Both the position numbers and the translations under genes were made by a program. The notes beneath the pieces are model-generated. The model had not been told where the DNA came from. It ran no database searches and worked only from the letters and a program-made list of their open reading frames with translations. From contig CALDQH010000060.1 in assembly GCA_937911935.1 (NCBI GenBank), forward strand, positions 1 to 7,319: 7,319 nucleotides of DNA, written 5' to 3'. Positions within the stretch are counted from its first letter, which is position 1; each line of letters opens with the position of its first letter. The DNA is from an uncultured Bacteroidales bacterium. GTDB lineage: Bacteria; Bacteroidota; Bacteroidia; Bacteroidales; Paludibacteraceae. Positions 1 through 5,645 of the stretch are shown one piece after another.

Positions 1-55
1 ACTCGTGACCTCCGGGTTATGAATCCGACGCTCTAACCAACTGAGCTATCCCGCC
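1..55 (-). tRNA. tRNA with CAT anticodon, probably elongator Met (3' part outside window)
   Basis: Read on the minus strand from 55, the sequence folds as a tRNA 5' part. It has acceptor strand GGCGGGA, then TA, D-stem GCTC/GAGC around an AGTTGGTTA loop, an anticodon arm with loop TTCATAA, variable segment AGGTC, and the start of the T-stem (ACGAG) at the window edge. The anticodon is CAT. The anticodon stem lacks the three consecutive G-C pairs typical of initiator tRNA, which favours elongator Met. A CAT anticodon modified to lysidine (Ile2) cannot be excluded without the missing 3' half. The last anticodon-stem pair is an A-C mismatch (TCGGA against CCCGG). The gene lies just downstream of prmA on the same strand. 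Confidence 0.9.
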
Positions 56-74
56 ATCTTTCTCAAAGACGGTG

Positions 75-105
75 CAAAAGTAATCAAAATTCTTGAATTA
101 CGAAA
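75..105 (-). promoter_or_regulatory. Candidate Bacteroidota-type promoter for the tRNA
   Basis: On the minus strand, TACTTTTG (75-82) fits the Bacteroidota -7 consensus TAnnTTTG exactly. A TTTC at 102-105, 19 bp upstream, is one base from the -33 TTTG. Transcription would begin near 68, about 13 nt before the tRNA 5' end, inside the prmA-tRNA gap. The tRNA may therefore be transcribed independently of prmA, although no terminator is visible between the two. Confidence 0.4.
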
Positions 106-114
106 ATTATCGGG

Positions 115-930
115 CTATAATTTTATAAATTTTACAGCCACCCAATTATTCTGCTCTTTTACACCCACTTGTTGCATTCCTAATTGCACAGCACATTCAG
201 CAATTACAGGAATATCCTGGGTATAAAAACCGCTCATATACAAACAACCCCCTTGTGGCAAACACGCCACATAAGCAGCCATATCGTTAAGCAAGATATT
301 TCGATTGATATTCGCCAAGATAACATCAAATTGTTTTTCTTGAAGCAAAGAAGCATCGCCCAACAAAACCTGAATATCCACCTTATTAAGTGATGCACTC
401 TCCAAGGCGTTGTCATAACACCATTCATCAATATCGATTGCCAAAACCGATGCAGCACCTTTCTTTTTTGCCAGAATACCCAACACGGCTGTTCCACAAC
501 CCATATCTAACACACGTTTTCCGCTCATATCATCGTCCAAAATCCAAGAGAGCATATTGCTGGTTGTCGCATGATGACCCGTTCCAAACGACATTTTGGG
601 ATCGATGATTATATCGTATTGAGCCACAGGCACATCTGTATGAAAAGTACTATGAATCACGCACTTATCTCCAATAACAATGGGCTGAAAGAAATGTTTT
701 TCCCACTCTTCGTTCCAATTTTTATCGGGCATTTCTTCGACCGAATAAGAAACAGACAACACCTGTTTTAAACTTTCTTCGTCAAAAACCGTCTGCTGTA
801 TGTAAGCCAATAGTGTATCGGATGTGGTTTCGAACGATTCAAATCCAATTTCGCCCAATTCGAAGACTATCATATCTATTTGATAATCTTCCAATCCTGT
901 TACATCGGCTGTTACTTTTAAATATTTCAT
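115..930 (-). CDS. prmA: Ribosomal protein L11 methyltransferase PrmA
   Basis: A 271-residue cytoplasmic SAM-dependent methyltransferase of the PrmA family, which methylates ribosomal protein L11. The N-terminal part (about 1-95) is the small L11-recognition region. A linker with the family signature DPKMSFGTGHHATT follows. The Rossmann methyltransferase domain then opens with VLDMGCGTAVLGI, the SAM-binding glycine loop, and includes the acidic LAIDID strand end. It also carries ANINRNIL, the PrmA form of the N-P/N-x-x motif near the active site. Length is slightly below the roughly 290 residues of enterobacterial PrmA, and no key motif is missing. The ATG at 928-930 fits the family N terminus (MKYLKVTADV). 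There is no Shine-Dalgarno, as is usual in this phylum. A well-formed promoter lies about 85 bp upstream at 1015-1046. Confidence 0.97.
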   Translation of the reverse strand: MKYLKVTADVTGLEDYQIDMIVFELGEIGFESFETTSDTLLAYIQQTVFDEESLKQVLSVSYSVEEMPDKNWNEEWEKHFFQPIVIGDKCVIHSTFHTDVPVAQYDIIIDPKMSFGTGHHATTSNMLSWILDDDMSGKRVLDMGCGTAVLGILAKKKGAASVLAIDIDEWCYDNALESASLNKVDIQVLLGDASLLQEKQFDVILANINRNILLNDMAAYVACLPQGGCLYMSGFYTQDIPVIAECAVQLGMQQVGVKEQNNWVAVKFIKL

Positions 931-973
931 ATCAATTTAACAATAAATAATTATCAATCGAAAAATAATTCCG

Positions 974-981
974 TATCTTTG
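974..981 (+). promoter_or_regulatory. -7 box probably serving the secreted-protein/FadL pair
   Basis: TATCTTTG is an exact TAnnTTTG match on the plus strand, upstream of the gene starting at 1060. The -33 region at the expected distance is weak (TTAT at 951-954). The predicted start is near 988, giving a leader of about 70 nt. The same eight bases occur inverted at 1015-1022. Confidence 0.5.
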
Positions 982-1022
982 TATGCGCTGTATTAGGTTT
1001 ACAAAAATCTTATACAAAGATA
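974..1022. repeat. 11-bp perfect inverted repeat made of two facing -7 boxes
   Basis: The left arm TATCTTTGTAT (974-984) and right arm ATACAAAGATA (1012-1022) are perfect reverse complements separated by 27 bp. Each arm contains one TAnnTTTG box, so the two promoters point at each other across this interval. Their predicted transcripts would overlap at the 5' ends by about 20 nt. Confidence 0.85.
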
Positions 1023-1046
1023 GCGCAAGGTGAGAGGAAAAGCAAA
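1015..1046 (-). promoter_or_regulatory. Promoter for prmA
   Basis: On the minus strand a TTTG (1043-1046) is followed, after exactly 20 bp, by TATCTTTG (1015-1022). This is a full match to the Bacteroidota -33/-7 consensus. The predicted start near 1008 leaves a prmA leader of roughly 80 nt. The -33 element lies only 14 bp from the ATG at 1060, which argues against a longer reading of the rightward gene starting at the GTG at 1030. Confidence 0.7.
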
Positions 1047-1059
1047 AAAAACAAACGCC

Positions 1060-2136
1060 ATGAAACGAATTCTTATTTTTTTAAGCACATTTTGCTTATC
1101 TATGGTTGTTTTCGGTCAATACGACGACATTTACTACACCGCTCCAACATCCACTTCCAAGAAAAGTGAAAAGACGGTTGTTGTAAAAACATCGACCAGA
1201 GATATTGACGAATACAATCGTCGTGGTGAAAACAGCGAAACGACAAGCAAAACCATCACAGTTGACGAGAGCGAAGATTTTCAATACACGCAAGAGATTG
1301 TAAAATTCTACAATCCAGAAGCGGTAACAATCAACGACCCTCAATATGTTTACATCATCCAGGAGGAAGACGAAGAAGAATCCTACTCTCCCAACGTAAA
1401 CATTCACTTGGATTTGGGCTGGAATTGGTATAGTCCTTGGTATAGCACATGGAGCATTTGGGATCCCTGGTTCTATCCTTATTCATACTGGGATATTTAC
1501 AACCCTTGGTATGTAGGTCCTTATTATCCCTATCATCCTTATCCGTACTATCCATATTACCCTTATTATCCCGATCCTTACTACCCTGGCCACCATCCTG
1601 GTCATGGGCCACATCACCCTGGACATGGTCCTGGCAAGCCACACTACGACAACAACGACCGCCACTACCATTCTGGAGATAGAAACCATTCGGGAGACAG
1701 AAACCATTCGGGGGATAGAAATTATTCGGGTGGTAATACCGAAAACCGCAACAAACCTGCACAAGAAAGACGCTACGACAACCGAAATGAATCGTCCAGC
1801 AGCAGAAGCTATAGCAGCGGAACAAATAGCAGTAGCAGCAACAGCAGAAACAGCAACAGCCGTGCAACGACAACTACAAATAGTAGCAGTCGTAGTTACA
1901 ACAGTACAAGCAATAGCAAGGCTACTGAATCTAACACGAATATCAACTTGAATAGAAACGCAACCGAACGCAGTGGTTCGCACACCAACCGTAGCGGTAG
2001 CAATCGCAGCTATAACAGCAGCAACCGTAGCTACAGCAACACAAGTGCACGTCCTGCTACAAACCGCACTGCTCCTGCTGGTGCTGGCGTACGAACTGGC
2101 GGAGGAGCCCGTTCTGGCGGTCACATGCGTCGATAA
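1060..2136 (+). CDS. Secreted low-complexity protein, Trp/Tyr/Pro- then Ser/Asn/Arg-rich, function unknown
   Basis: I do not recognise a functional family. The 358 residues fall into clear zones. Residues 1-19 are a signal peptide (MKRILIFLSTFCLSMVVFG, then Q). Residues 20-110 are charged and polar, ending in an acidic EEDEEE patch. Residues 121-150 hold eight tryptophans. Residues 154-176 are YPYY repeats, and 177-192 are GHHPGHGP-type His/Gly/Pro repeats. Three and a half HSGDRN repeats follow (about 204-223), then a Ser/Asn/Arg/Thr-rich stretch (244-330) and a Gly/Arg-rich basic end. The ATG at 1060 is preferred over the in-frame GTG at 1030 because it puts the signal peptide at the N terminus and leaves the prmA promoter outside the gene. 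A location in the periplasm or at the cell surface is inferred. The FadL-family gene starts 17 bp downstream with no terminator between, so the two are probably co-transcribed. Confidence 0.8.
   Translation: MKRILIFLSTFCLSMVVFGQYDDIYYTAPTSTSKKSEKTVVVKTSTRDIDEYNRRGENSETTSKTITVDESEDFQYTQEIVKFYNPEAVTINDPQYVYIIQEEDEEESYSPNVNIHLDLGWNWYSPWYSTWSIWDPWFYPYSYWDIYNPWYVGPYYPYHPYPYYPYYPYYPDPYYPGHHPGHGPHHPGHGPGKPHYDNNDRHYHSGDRNHSGDRNHSGDRNYSGGNTENRNKPAQERRYDNRNESSSSRSYSSGTNSSSSNSRNSNSRATTTTNSSSRSYNSTSNSKATESNTNINLNRNATERSGSHTNRSGSNRSYNSSNRSYSNTSARPATNRTAPAGAGVRTGGGARSGGHMRR
1669..1731 (+). repeat. 18-bp tandem repeat, 3.5 copies, encoding HSGDRN
   Basis: Units begin at 1669, 1687 and 1705, with a half unit at 1723. 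They read CATTCTGGAGATAGAAAC, CATTCGGGAGACAGAAAC and CATTCGGGGGATAGAAAT, then TATTCGGGT. The unit is a multiple of three, so gain or loss of copies keeps the frame and would only change the length of this linker. Confidence 0.9.
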
Positions 2137-2153
2137 ACTAAACCTTGTTAAAC

Positions 2154-3668
2154 ATGAAAAAGATAATTTTTATAGCAGCCTCGTTGATCATGACCATGAT
2201 CGCAACTGCACAGAACCAGACTTTTTACGATGGGCTTATTGCCAGCAACTCCGAGCTTAACGGAACCGCTCGTTTTGTGGCGGTAGGCGGAGCCATGGGT
2301 GCGTTAGGTGGCGATGCCTCTACTGTATCGTACAACCCTGCAGGTATCGGTGTTTATCGTAGTTCCGAACTATCCATCACGGGCAACTTGCATTGGACCA
2401 ACACCAGCATGGGCACGCAACATCCCTCTAACCACATCAACGCCAACTTGGCAAATGTATCTTACATTGGCACTTGGCTTAATCCCAAAGCAAAAGGAAT
2501 CATTACCATCAACTTTGGCATTTCGTACAACCGCCTTAAAAACTTTGCCCGCGAAGGACGTTATTACAACGACCAACAACCCTACTCGATGAGCCAATTT
2601 ATTGCTCAACAAACAAATGGATTAAACCCAGATGCTTTTGCATCAGACTTCGAAGATCGATTCTTTGATGAAAACATGGGTTGGAGATCCAATTTAGGCT
2701 ACGAAGCATATTTGTTTGACCCCATCGAAGGCACTACCGATTACCTTTCTTATTTTGACAAAATTGGTAGTACGAGCGTAAATAGCAACTTGATTTTCTC
2801 TGAATATGGTTCTATCGACGAATATGGACTAAGTTTAGGTGGCAACGTGGCCAACATCTTTTATTTGGGTATGTCGTTTAATTGCGATTACCTATCATAC
2901 CAAAGACACACCACACTGCAAGAAACGTTTCAAGACGGAAAATCGTACGCACTATCAAGCCACTACCACATGGAAGGAAGCGGTTTTGCGTACAAAGTTG
3001 GTTTTATTGTAAAACCTGTCAATTGGTTGCGTATTGGTGGTGCATTCCACACTCCTACTTGGTACTACATTAGAGATTGGTCTGATGCAACCGTATCTTA
3101 CAAACACGATGGTCAACATTTAAGCAAAGGAACTCCTGTCGCAGACGGTTGGATGAACTTAGAAAGCCCCCTAAAAGCTTTGGGTAGCGTAGGTTTTGTA
3201 TTGGGTAAGTTTGGTTTTATTGGCTTTGACTACCAATACACCAACTACAGCACAGGCTTGATTTTACGTAATCGAGACAATGCCATCGACCCAGAACAAG
3301 CCGACATGAACGAGGCTGCCAAAAATGCGCTTACCGATTTACATTCGTTCCGCATCGGTATGGAATTCAAACCCATCGAAGCACTATCACTACGATTAGG
3401 TGGTGGCTACAGTTTGCCTTTTACCAAAGCAGAAGCCAGTCGTCCCTATTACCCCAACGATGTTAGATGCGATGCTGATTTTTACAACGAAAAGAGCGCG
3501 TACAATGCAACTTGCGGTATCGGCTATCGAATCGGTCGTCACGCCATTGATATAGCATACGTATGGCAAGTAAACGAATCTGATTACTATAGTTTTGATG
3601 GAGCCGACCCTACTACCCTACGTTCGGTTCGCAACCAAGTTATTCTTAGCTACGGCGTTAGATTCTAA
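2154..3668 (+). CDS. FadL/OmpP1/TodX-family outer-membrane beta-barrel protein
   Basis: A 504-residue exported protein. Residues 1-19 are a signal peptide (MKKIIFIAASLIMTMIATA, then Q). The mature N terminus carries the family region GTARFVAVGGAMGALGGDAS followed by SYNPAGIGVYRSSEL. The NPAG motif is characteristic of the FadL family, whose members pass hydrophobic compounds across the outer membrane. The rest alternates aromatic and polar residues as in a beta-barrel, and the chain ends VILSYGVRF with the C-terminal Phe used for barrel insertion. The ATG at 2154 is chosen over an in-frame TTG at 2145 because it starts directly at the signal peptide. Bacteroidota relatives are sometimes labelled haemin receptor, but nothing here shows haem binding, and the substrate is unknown. 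It is the second gene of a pair with the low-complexity secreted protein and is closed by the terminator at 3688. Confidence 0.88.
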   Translation: MKKIIFIAASLIMTMIATAQNQTFYDGLIASNSELNGTARFVAVGGAMGALGGDASTVSYNPAGIGVYRSSELSITGNLHWTNTSMGTQHPSNHINANLANVSYIGTWLNPKAKGIITINFGISYNRLKNFAREGRYYNDQQPYSMSQFIAQQTNGLNPDAFASDFEDRFFDENMGWRSNLGYEAYLFDPIEGTTDYLSYFDKIGSTSVNSNLIFSEYGSIDEYGLSLGGNVANIFYLGMSFNCDYLSYQRHTTLQETFQDGKSYALSSHYHMEGSGFAYKVGFIVKPVNWLRIGGAFHTPTWYYIRDWSDATVSYKHDGQHLSKGTPVADGWMNLESPLKALGSVGFVLGKFGFIGFDYQYTNYSTGLILRNRDNAIDPEQADMNEAAKNALTDLHSFRIGMEFKPIEALSLRLGGGYSLPFTKAEASRPYYPNDVRCDADFYNEKSAYNATCGIGYRIGRHAIDIAYVWQVNESDYYSFDGADPTTLRSVRNQVILSYGVRF

Positions 3669-3687
3669 AGTAAACACATATAACTAA

Positions 3688-3720
3688 AAAGCCCCTGTTT
3701 CTCGAGAGACCAGGGGCTTT
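3688..3720. terminator. Bidirectional intrinsic terminator between convergent genes
   Basis: The arms AAAGCCCCTG (3688-3697) and CAGGGGCTTT (3711-3720) pair perfectly over 10 bp around a 13-nt loop. Read leftwards the stem is followed by a run of five T's, a good terminator for luxS. Read rightwards the T-tract is interrupted (CTTTCTGTTT) but serviceable for the FadL-family gene, which ends 20 bp before it. Confidence 0.9.
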
Positions 3721-3745
3721 CTGTTTATCACTAACAAAATAAAGG

Positions 3746-4183
3746 TTACAACGAGTTTAATACCAACTTGGCATACTCTTGTGCTCCAAAAAGGGATAAA
3801 TCGCGGTAATTACCACATTGTACCTCGTTAGCAGCAGGAACTTCGGTCGATTCTACCACACGTTGCAATGATTTTTTTAGGGCAAGTGTTATTTGTTCGA
3901 TGCTGGGTTGGCCCCATACGATAAAGTAAAATCCCGTACGACATCCCATGGGAGATAGGTCTATCACATTTTCTACTTCGTCGCGCAAGTAACCTGCCAA
4001 CAAATGCTCCAACGCATGCAAAGCAGCAGTTGGAATAGAATCCTTATTGGGCTGCATAAAGCGCAAATCAAACTTCGTAACTACATCGCCATTAGGACCC
4101 GTTAAAACGCCACATTTGCGTACAAAGGGGGCTTTAACCTGTGTATGGTCCATCGTAAAGCTTTCTACTATTGCTTGTTTCAT
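3746..4183 (-). CDS. luxS: S-ribosylhomocysteine lyase LuxS
   Basis: A 145-residue cytoplasmic metalloenzyme that cleaves S-ribosylhomocysteine to homocysteine and DPD, the precursor of autoinducer-2. The family motifs are intact. HALEH (56-60) supplies two metal-binding histidines and the catalytic glutamate (H56, E59, H60). SPMGCRTGFY contains the catalytic cysteine C81. C123 in VQCGNY is the third metal ligand. The protein is a little shorter than many LuxS (150-170 residues), with the shortfall at the C terminus. It lies downstream of the decarboxylase operon on the same strand, but a hairpin terminator at 4204-4235 separates them, and no strong promoter of its own is visible in the 72-bp gap. 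No pfs/mtnN gene, which would supply its substrate, is in the window. Confidence 0.97.
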   Translation of the reverse strand: MKQAIVESFTMDHTQVKAPFVRKCGVLTGPNGDVVTKFDLRFMQPNKDSIPTAALHALEHLLAGYLRDEVENVIDLSPMGCRTGFYFIVWGQPSIEQITLALKKSLQRVVESTEVPAANEVQCGNYRDLSLFGAQEYAKLVLNSL

Positions 4184-4204
4184 TGTTTATGGATTAAGTA
4201 AACA
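4184..4204. repeat. Small inverted repeat directly upstream of luxS
   Basis: TGTTTA (4184-4189) and TAAACA (4199-4204) are reverse complements separated by 9 bp, immediately before the luxS ATG. It could be an operator or a leader hairpin. An AT-rich 6-bp match may also be chance. Confidence 0.35.
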
Positions 4205-4235
4205 AAAGCAATCGCACATACGCGCGATTGCTTTT
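4204..4235 (-). terminator. Intrinsic terminator of the decarboxylase operon
   Basis: AAAAGCAATCGC (4204-4215) and GCGATTGCTTTT (4224-4235) form a perfect 12-bp stem with an 8-nt loop. On the minus strand the stem ends in TTTT and continues GTTTACTT, giving a U-rich tail. It lies about 20 bp beyond the stop codon of the beta-subunit gene and 20 bp before the luxS start. Confidence 0.85.
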
Positions 4236-4249
4236 AATTTTATTTAAGA

Positions 4250-4270
4250 TCGTTCTTAACCTAAGAACGA
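4250..4270 (-). repeat. Hairpin spanning the stop codon of the beta-subunit gene
   Basis: TCGTTCTTA (4250-4258) and TAAGAACGA (4262-4270) pair over 9 bp with a 3-nt loop. The stop codon (4256-4258) lies within one arm. No U-tract follows directly, so this is more likely an mRNA 3'-end structure than a terminator. Confidence 0.7.
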
Positions 4271-5632
4271 CAATAAGATACCAGCTGCTACCGCAGAACC
4301 AATTACACCGGCTACGTTAGGTCCCATAGCGTGCATCAAAAGGAAGTTAGAAGGATTGGCTTCTTGACCTACGTTTTGCGACACACGGGCTGCCATAGGA
4401 ACGGCAGAAACACCTGCAGAACCAATAAGTGGATTGATTTTTTCTTTGGTAAAGAGGTTCATGAATTTAGCAAGTAGCACGCCACCTGCACTACCCATAG
4501 CAAAAGCAACAATACCCACTGCCAAAATCATCAAGGTTTGAAGATTTAAGAATGCATCGGCAGTAGCGGTTGCACCTACGGTAATACCCAAGAAAATGGT
4601 AACGATGTTCATTAGTTCGTTTTGAACGGTTTTAGCCAAACGATCTACCACACCGCACTCTTTCATCAAGTTACCCAACATCAAGCAACCAATAAGCGAT
4701 GCAGCCGAAGGCAATATCAAAGTTACCACAATAATTACCATTACAGGGAAGATAATTTTTTCGGTTTTAGAAGGTGTACGCAATTGCTTCATCTCTATTT
4801 CGCGTTCTTTTTGTGTTGTCAAAGCACGCATAATAGGAGGCTGAATTACAGGTACCAATGCCATGTAAGAGTAAGCTGCCACAGCAATAGGTCCTAATAG
4901 TTCGGGAGCCAATTTAGAGGTTAAGAAGATAGCGGTTGGGCCATCTGCACCACCAATGATACCGATAGAACCTGCTTGTTCTGGGGTGAATCCCATAGCA
5001 ATGGCACACAAGAAAGTAACAAAAATACCGATTTGCGCTGCAGCACCTAATAATAAGCTTTTAGGATTAGCCAAAAGTGGACCAAAGTCGGTCATAGCAC
5101 CTACACCCACAAAGATTAAGCAAGGATAGATACCCAACTTAACACCTAAATACAGGTAGTCCAACAAACCAGCATTTTCTGCCATCGCTTGCCAATGTAC
5201 ATGTCCGCCTGCGAACAATTCGCTGTGGAACATACCTGCATCGGGTATATTGGTTAGAATCATACCCATAGCAATAGGCAATAGCAACAAGGGTTCAAAT
5301 TGTTTTACAATGGCAAGATAAAGTAGCAAGCAACCAATGGCAATCATAACCAAATAGCGCCAGTCTCCATCAAACCAATTATTAAAGATTTGAACAATGC
5401 CCATAGACATCATAAAGTCTTTTAGGCTATCAACTACCGACAAGGTCTCTTCTGCTTGTTCGGCAACTGTAGCTTCCTCAACGACAGCAACATCGTCGGC
5501 TGCTTCTTCCGAAATCAGCATAATCTGATCGTCGTAGTTGGCAACAGTATCAGTAGTTTGAGCCACCGCTACCATACCAAAAGAAGCGCAAGAAAGCAAC
5601 AATGCAATGATATAACGATACAAATTTTTCAT
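4256..5632 (-). CDS. mmdB: Sodium-translocating decarboxylase beta subunit (OadB/MmdB family)
   Basis: A 458-residue polytopic inner-membrane protein that decarboxylates carboxybiotin and exports Na+. The family core runs from about residue 92, where the first membrane segment is followed by QFEPLLLLPI. GIIGGADGPTAIF carries D230. Y256 lies in AAYSYMALVP. In the distal segment N400, G404, S409 and R416 keep the exact spacing of the Klebsiella OadB residues N373, G377, S382 and R389 known from mutagenesis (numbers from memory). All functional residues are thus present. Upstream of the core is an unusual N-terminal stretch of about 70 residues: a signal-peptide-like segment (1-24, ending VAVAQ) and an acidic Val/Ala/Glu-rich segment (34-66). 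The start is supported by AAGGAG at 5640-5645, 7 nt before the ATG. The gene lies 11 bp after the biotin-carrier gene, last in the operon. Confidence 0.95.
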   Translation of the reverse strand: MKNLYRYIIALLLSCASFGMVAVAQTTDTVANYDDQIMLISEEAADDVAVVEEATVAEQAEETLSVVDSLKDFMMSMGIVQIFNNWFDGDWRYLVMIAIGCLLLYLAIVKQFEPLLLLPIAMGMILTNIPDAGMFHSELFAGGHVHWQAMAENAGLLDYLYLGVKLGIYPCLIFVGVGAMTDFGPLLANPKSLLLGAAAQIGIFVTFLCAIAMGFTPEQAGSIGIIGGADGPTAIFLTSKLAPELLGPIAVAAYSYMALVPVIQPPIMRALTTQKEREIEMKQLRTPSKTEKIIFPVMVIIVVTLILPSAASLIGCLMLGNLMKECGVVDRLAKTVQNELMNIVTIFLGITVGATATADAFLNLQTLMILAVGIVAFAMGSAGGVLLAKFMNLFTKEKINPLIGSAGVSAVPMAARVSQNVGQEANPSNFLLMHAMGPNVAGVIGSAVAAGILLSFLG

Positions 5633-5639
5633 AAATAAA

Positions 5640-5645
5640 CTCCTT
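5640..5645 (-). promoter_or_regulatory. Shine-Dalgarno sequence of the beta-subunit gene, overlapping the upstream stop codon
   Basis: AAGGAG lies 7 nt from the ATG at 5630-5632 and overlaps the TAA of the biotin-carrier gene (TAAGGAG). It decides the start of the extended N terminus. None of the other complete genes here has a comparable site, in keeping with the phylum's rare use of such sequences. Confidence 0.65.

Noticed and set aside
1030..1059. GTG start at 1030 for the secreted protein, adding ten residues
   Set aside because: It would place charged residues before the signal peptide and overlap the -33 element of the prmA promoter. The ATG at 1060 gives a normal signal peptide.
931..1059. 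Possible small RNA gene or riboswitch in the intergenic region
   Set aside because: The only structure is the inverted repeat formed by the two promoter boxes; no terminator or known riboswitch core is present.
1483..2124. 213-codon open frame on the minus strand opposite the low-complexity gene, rich in Val/Ala/Ile/Ser/Arg
   Set aside because: It is the antisense of AGC/AAC-rich repeats. It has no start context or recognisable domain, and the plus-strand frame has a signal peptide and a clear zone structure.
1604..2260. Plus-strand open frames (1604-1951, 1973-2260) rich in Thr/Ala/Ile/Val
   Set aside because: These are alternative-frame readings of the same repetitive DNA; the second runs into the FadL-family gene. 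There is no independent support for translation.
4203..4210. TGCTTTTG as a -7 box for luxS
   Set aside because: It has one mismatch to TAnnTTTG, no TTTG at 19-21 bp upstream, and lies at the end of the operon terminator stem; too weak to list as a promoter.
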